Source: an uncultured Dorea sp.
GTDB taxonomy: Bacteria; Bacillota; Clostridia; Lachnospirales; Lachnospiraceae
Direction: 5' to 3'
Assembly: GCA_934295165.1 (NCBI GenBank)
Contig: CAKRAT010000052.1
Location: 1 to 14,877, forward strand
DNA: 14,877 bases
Part shown: positions 14,347 through 14,877 of the stretch, piece by piece
Layout: every line of letters begins with the position of its first letter
Position numbering within the stretch: position 1 is the first letter of the stretch
The notes under the pieces: generated by a model
Seen by the model: only the letters and a program-made list of their open reading frames with translations
The model's database searches: none
What the model was told of the DNA's origin: nothing
Position numbers and translations under genes: made by a program

Positions 14347-14877
14347 TTACAACAGGATAATATTATGCTCTCTGCAAGCCTTGCGCATCTCTTCCGGCCA
14401 TAAACTTGCCTGTACTTCACCGACATGAGCTCGGTCAAGAAGCAGCATGCAGAGTCTGGACTGTCCGATACCGCCGCCGATGGTGTATGGAAGTTCTCCG
14501 TTTAACAGCATCTTATGATATGGGAGATTCTTTCTCTCTTCACAGCCGGCTTTTGCGAGCTGCTCTTCCAGAGCTTTTTCATCCACACGGATACCCATGC
14601 TGGAAATCTCAAGTGCACAGTTCAGTGTCTCGAACCAGAACAAGATATCTCCGTTTAACTGCCAGTCATCGTAGTCCGGTGCACGTCCGTCGTGCGGCTC
14701 ACCGCTTGCAAGTTTGTCACCGATCTTCATCAGGAATACACAGCCGTGTTCTTTTGTAATCAGATTCTCTCTTTCCTTCGGTGTCTTATCCGGATACATG
14801 TCTTCCAGTTCCTGGGAAGTGATGAAATAGATGTCCTCCGGAAGTTTCTTTACTGCCTGTGGATATTTGTACCATAC
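14347..14877 (-). CDS. asnA: Aspartate--ammonia ligase (AsnA), C-terminal part
   Basis: Makes asparagine from aspartate, ammonia and ATP (AMP-forming), in the cytosol; the fold is like a class II aminoacyl-tRNA synthetase. The window holds the last 176 residues of a protein usually about 330 long; the frame is open to the right edge. Family motifs: [32 protein letters not shown], and the ATP-site stretch [13 protein letters not shown] followed by LCMLLL, then SLWPEEMR near the end. Downstream on the same strand is the long inverted repeat; no simple terminator directly follows the stop codon. Confidence 0.95.
   Translation of the reverse strand, partial: VWYKYPQAVKKLPEDIYFITSQELEDMYPDKTPKERENLITKEHGCVFLMKIGDKLASGEPHDGRAPDYDDWQLNGDILFWFETLNCALEISSMGIRVDEKALEEQLAKAGCEERKNLPYHKMLLNGELPYTIGGGIGQSRLCMLLLDRAHVGEVQASLWPEEMRKACREHNIILL

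Overview
The window looks like chromosomal core DNA of a Gram-positive, spore-forming anaerobe, most likely a Lachnospiraceae-type Clostridia. The evidence is moderate-to-low GC, strong AGGAGG-type ribosome binding sites, near-consensus sigma-A promoters, a YlbJ-type sporulation membrane protein beside coaD and rsmD, and an [FeFe] hydrogenase. I see no prophage, transposase, CRISPR array, tRNA or rRNA. Family names come from reading motifs by eye; no database search was run.

Left part (1-5745). A truncated pepD-like dipeptidase gene (minus) is divergent from ylbJ (plus), which has a sigma-E-like sporulation promoter. Facing ylbJ is a tight minus-strand operon: an MRB1590-like ABC-class ATPase, rsmD (16S rRNA methylation), coaD (coenzyme A synthesis) and a coiled-coil protein with an acidic, tyrosine-rich tail. 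A YbaK/ProX-type tRNA-editing gene lies upstream. Between it and the ATPase gene is a 36-bp tandem repeat whose minus strand carries an open frame of basic 12-residue repeats.

Middle part (5745-9340). Divergent promoters serve the editing gene (minus) and a plus-strand pair: maf, a house-cleaning nucleotide pyrophosphatase, overlapping a cation diffusion facilitator gene that ends in a strong terminator. Next on the minus strand is a class III acetylornithine/ornithine-type aminotransferase. Its promoter is followed almost immediately by a strong terminator-like hairpin. Then comes rpsU with its own promoter and terminator.

Right part (9340-14877). Separate minus-strand genes for alanyl-tRNA synthetase, a group B-like monomeric [FeFe] hydrogenase and the 3' part of asnA. 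The 497-bp gap between the hydrogenase gene and asnA holds the most unusual structure in the window: a roughly 233-bp nested, imperfect inverted repeat. Its mismatches are clustered into internal loops, which could mean an undescribed structured RNA or a palindromic mobile relic.

Most genes are housekeeping. The novelty lies in the non-coding parts: the long hairpin, the promoter-proximal hairpin of the aminotransferase gene, the repeat-coded basic tail, and the alaS promoter lying inside an inverted repeat.
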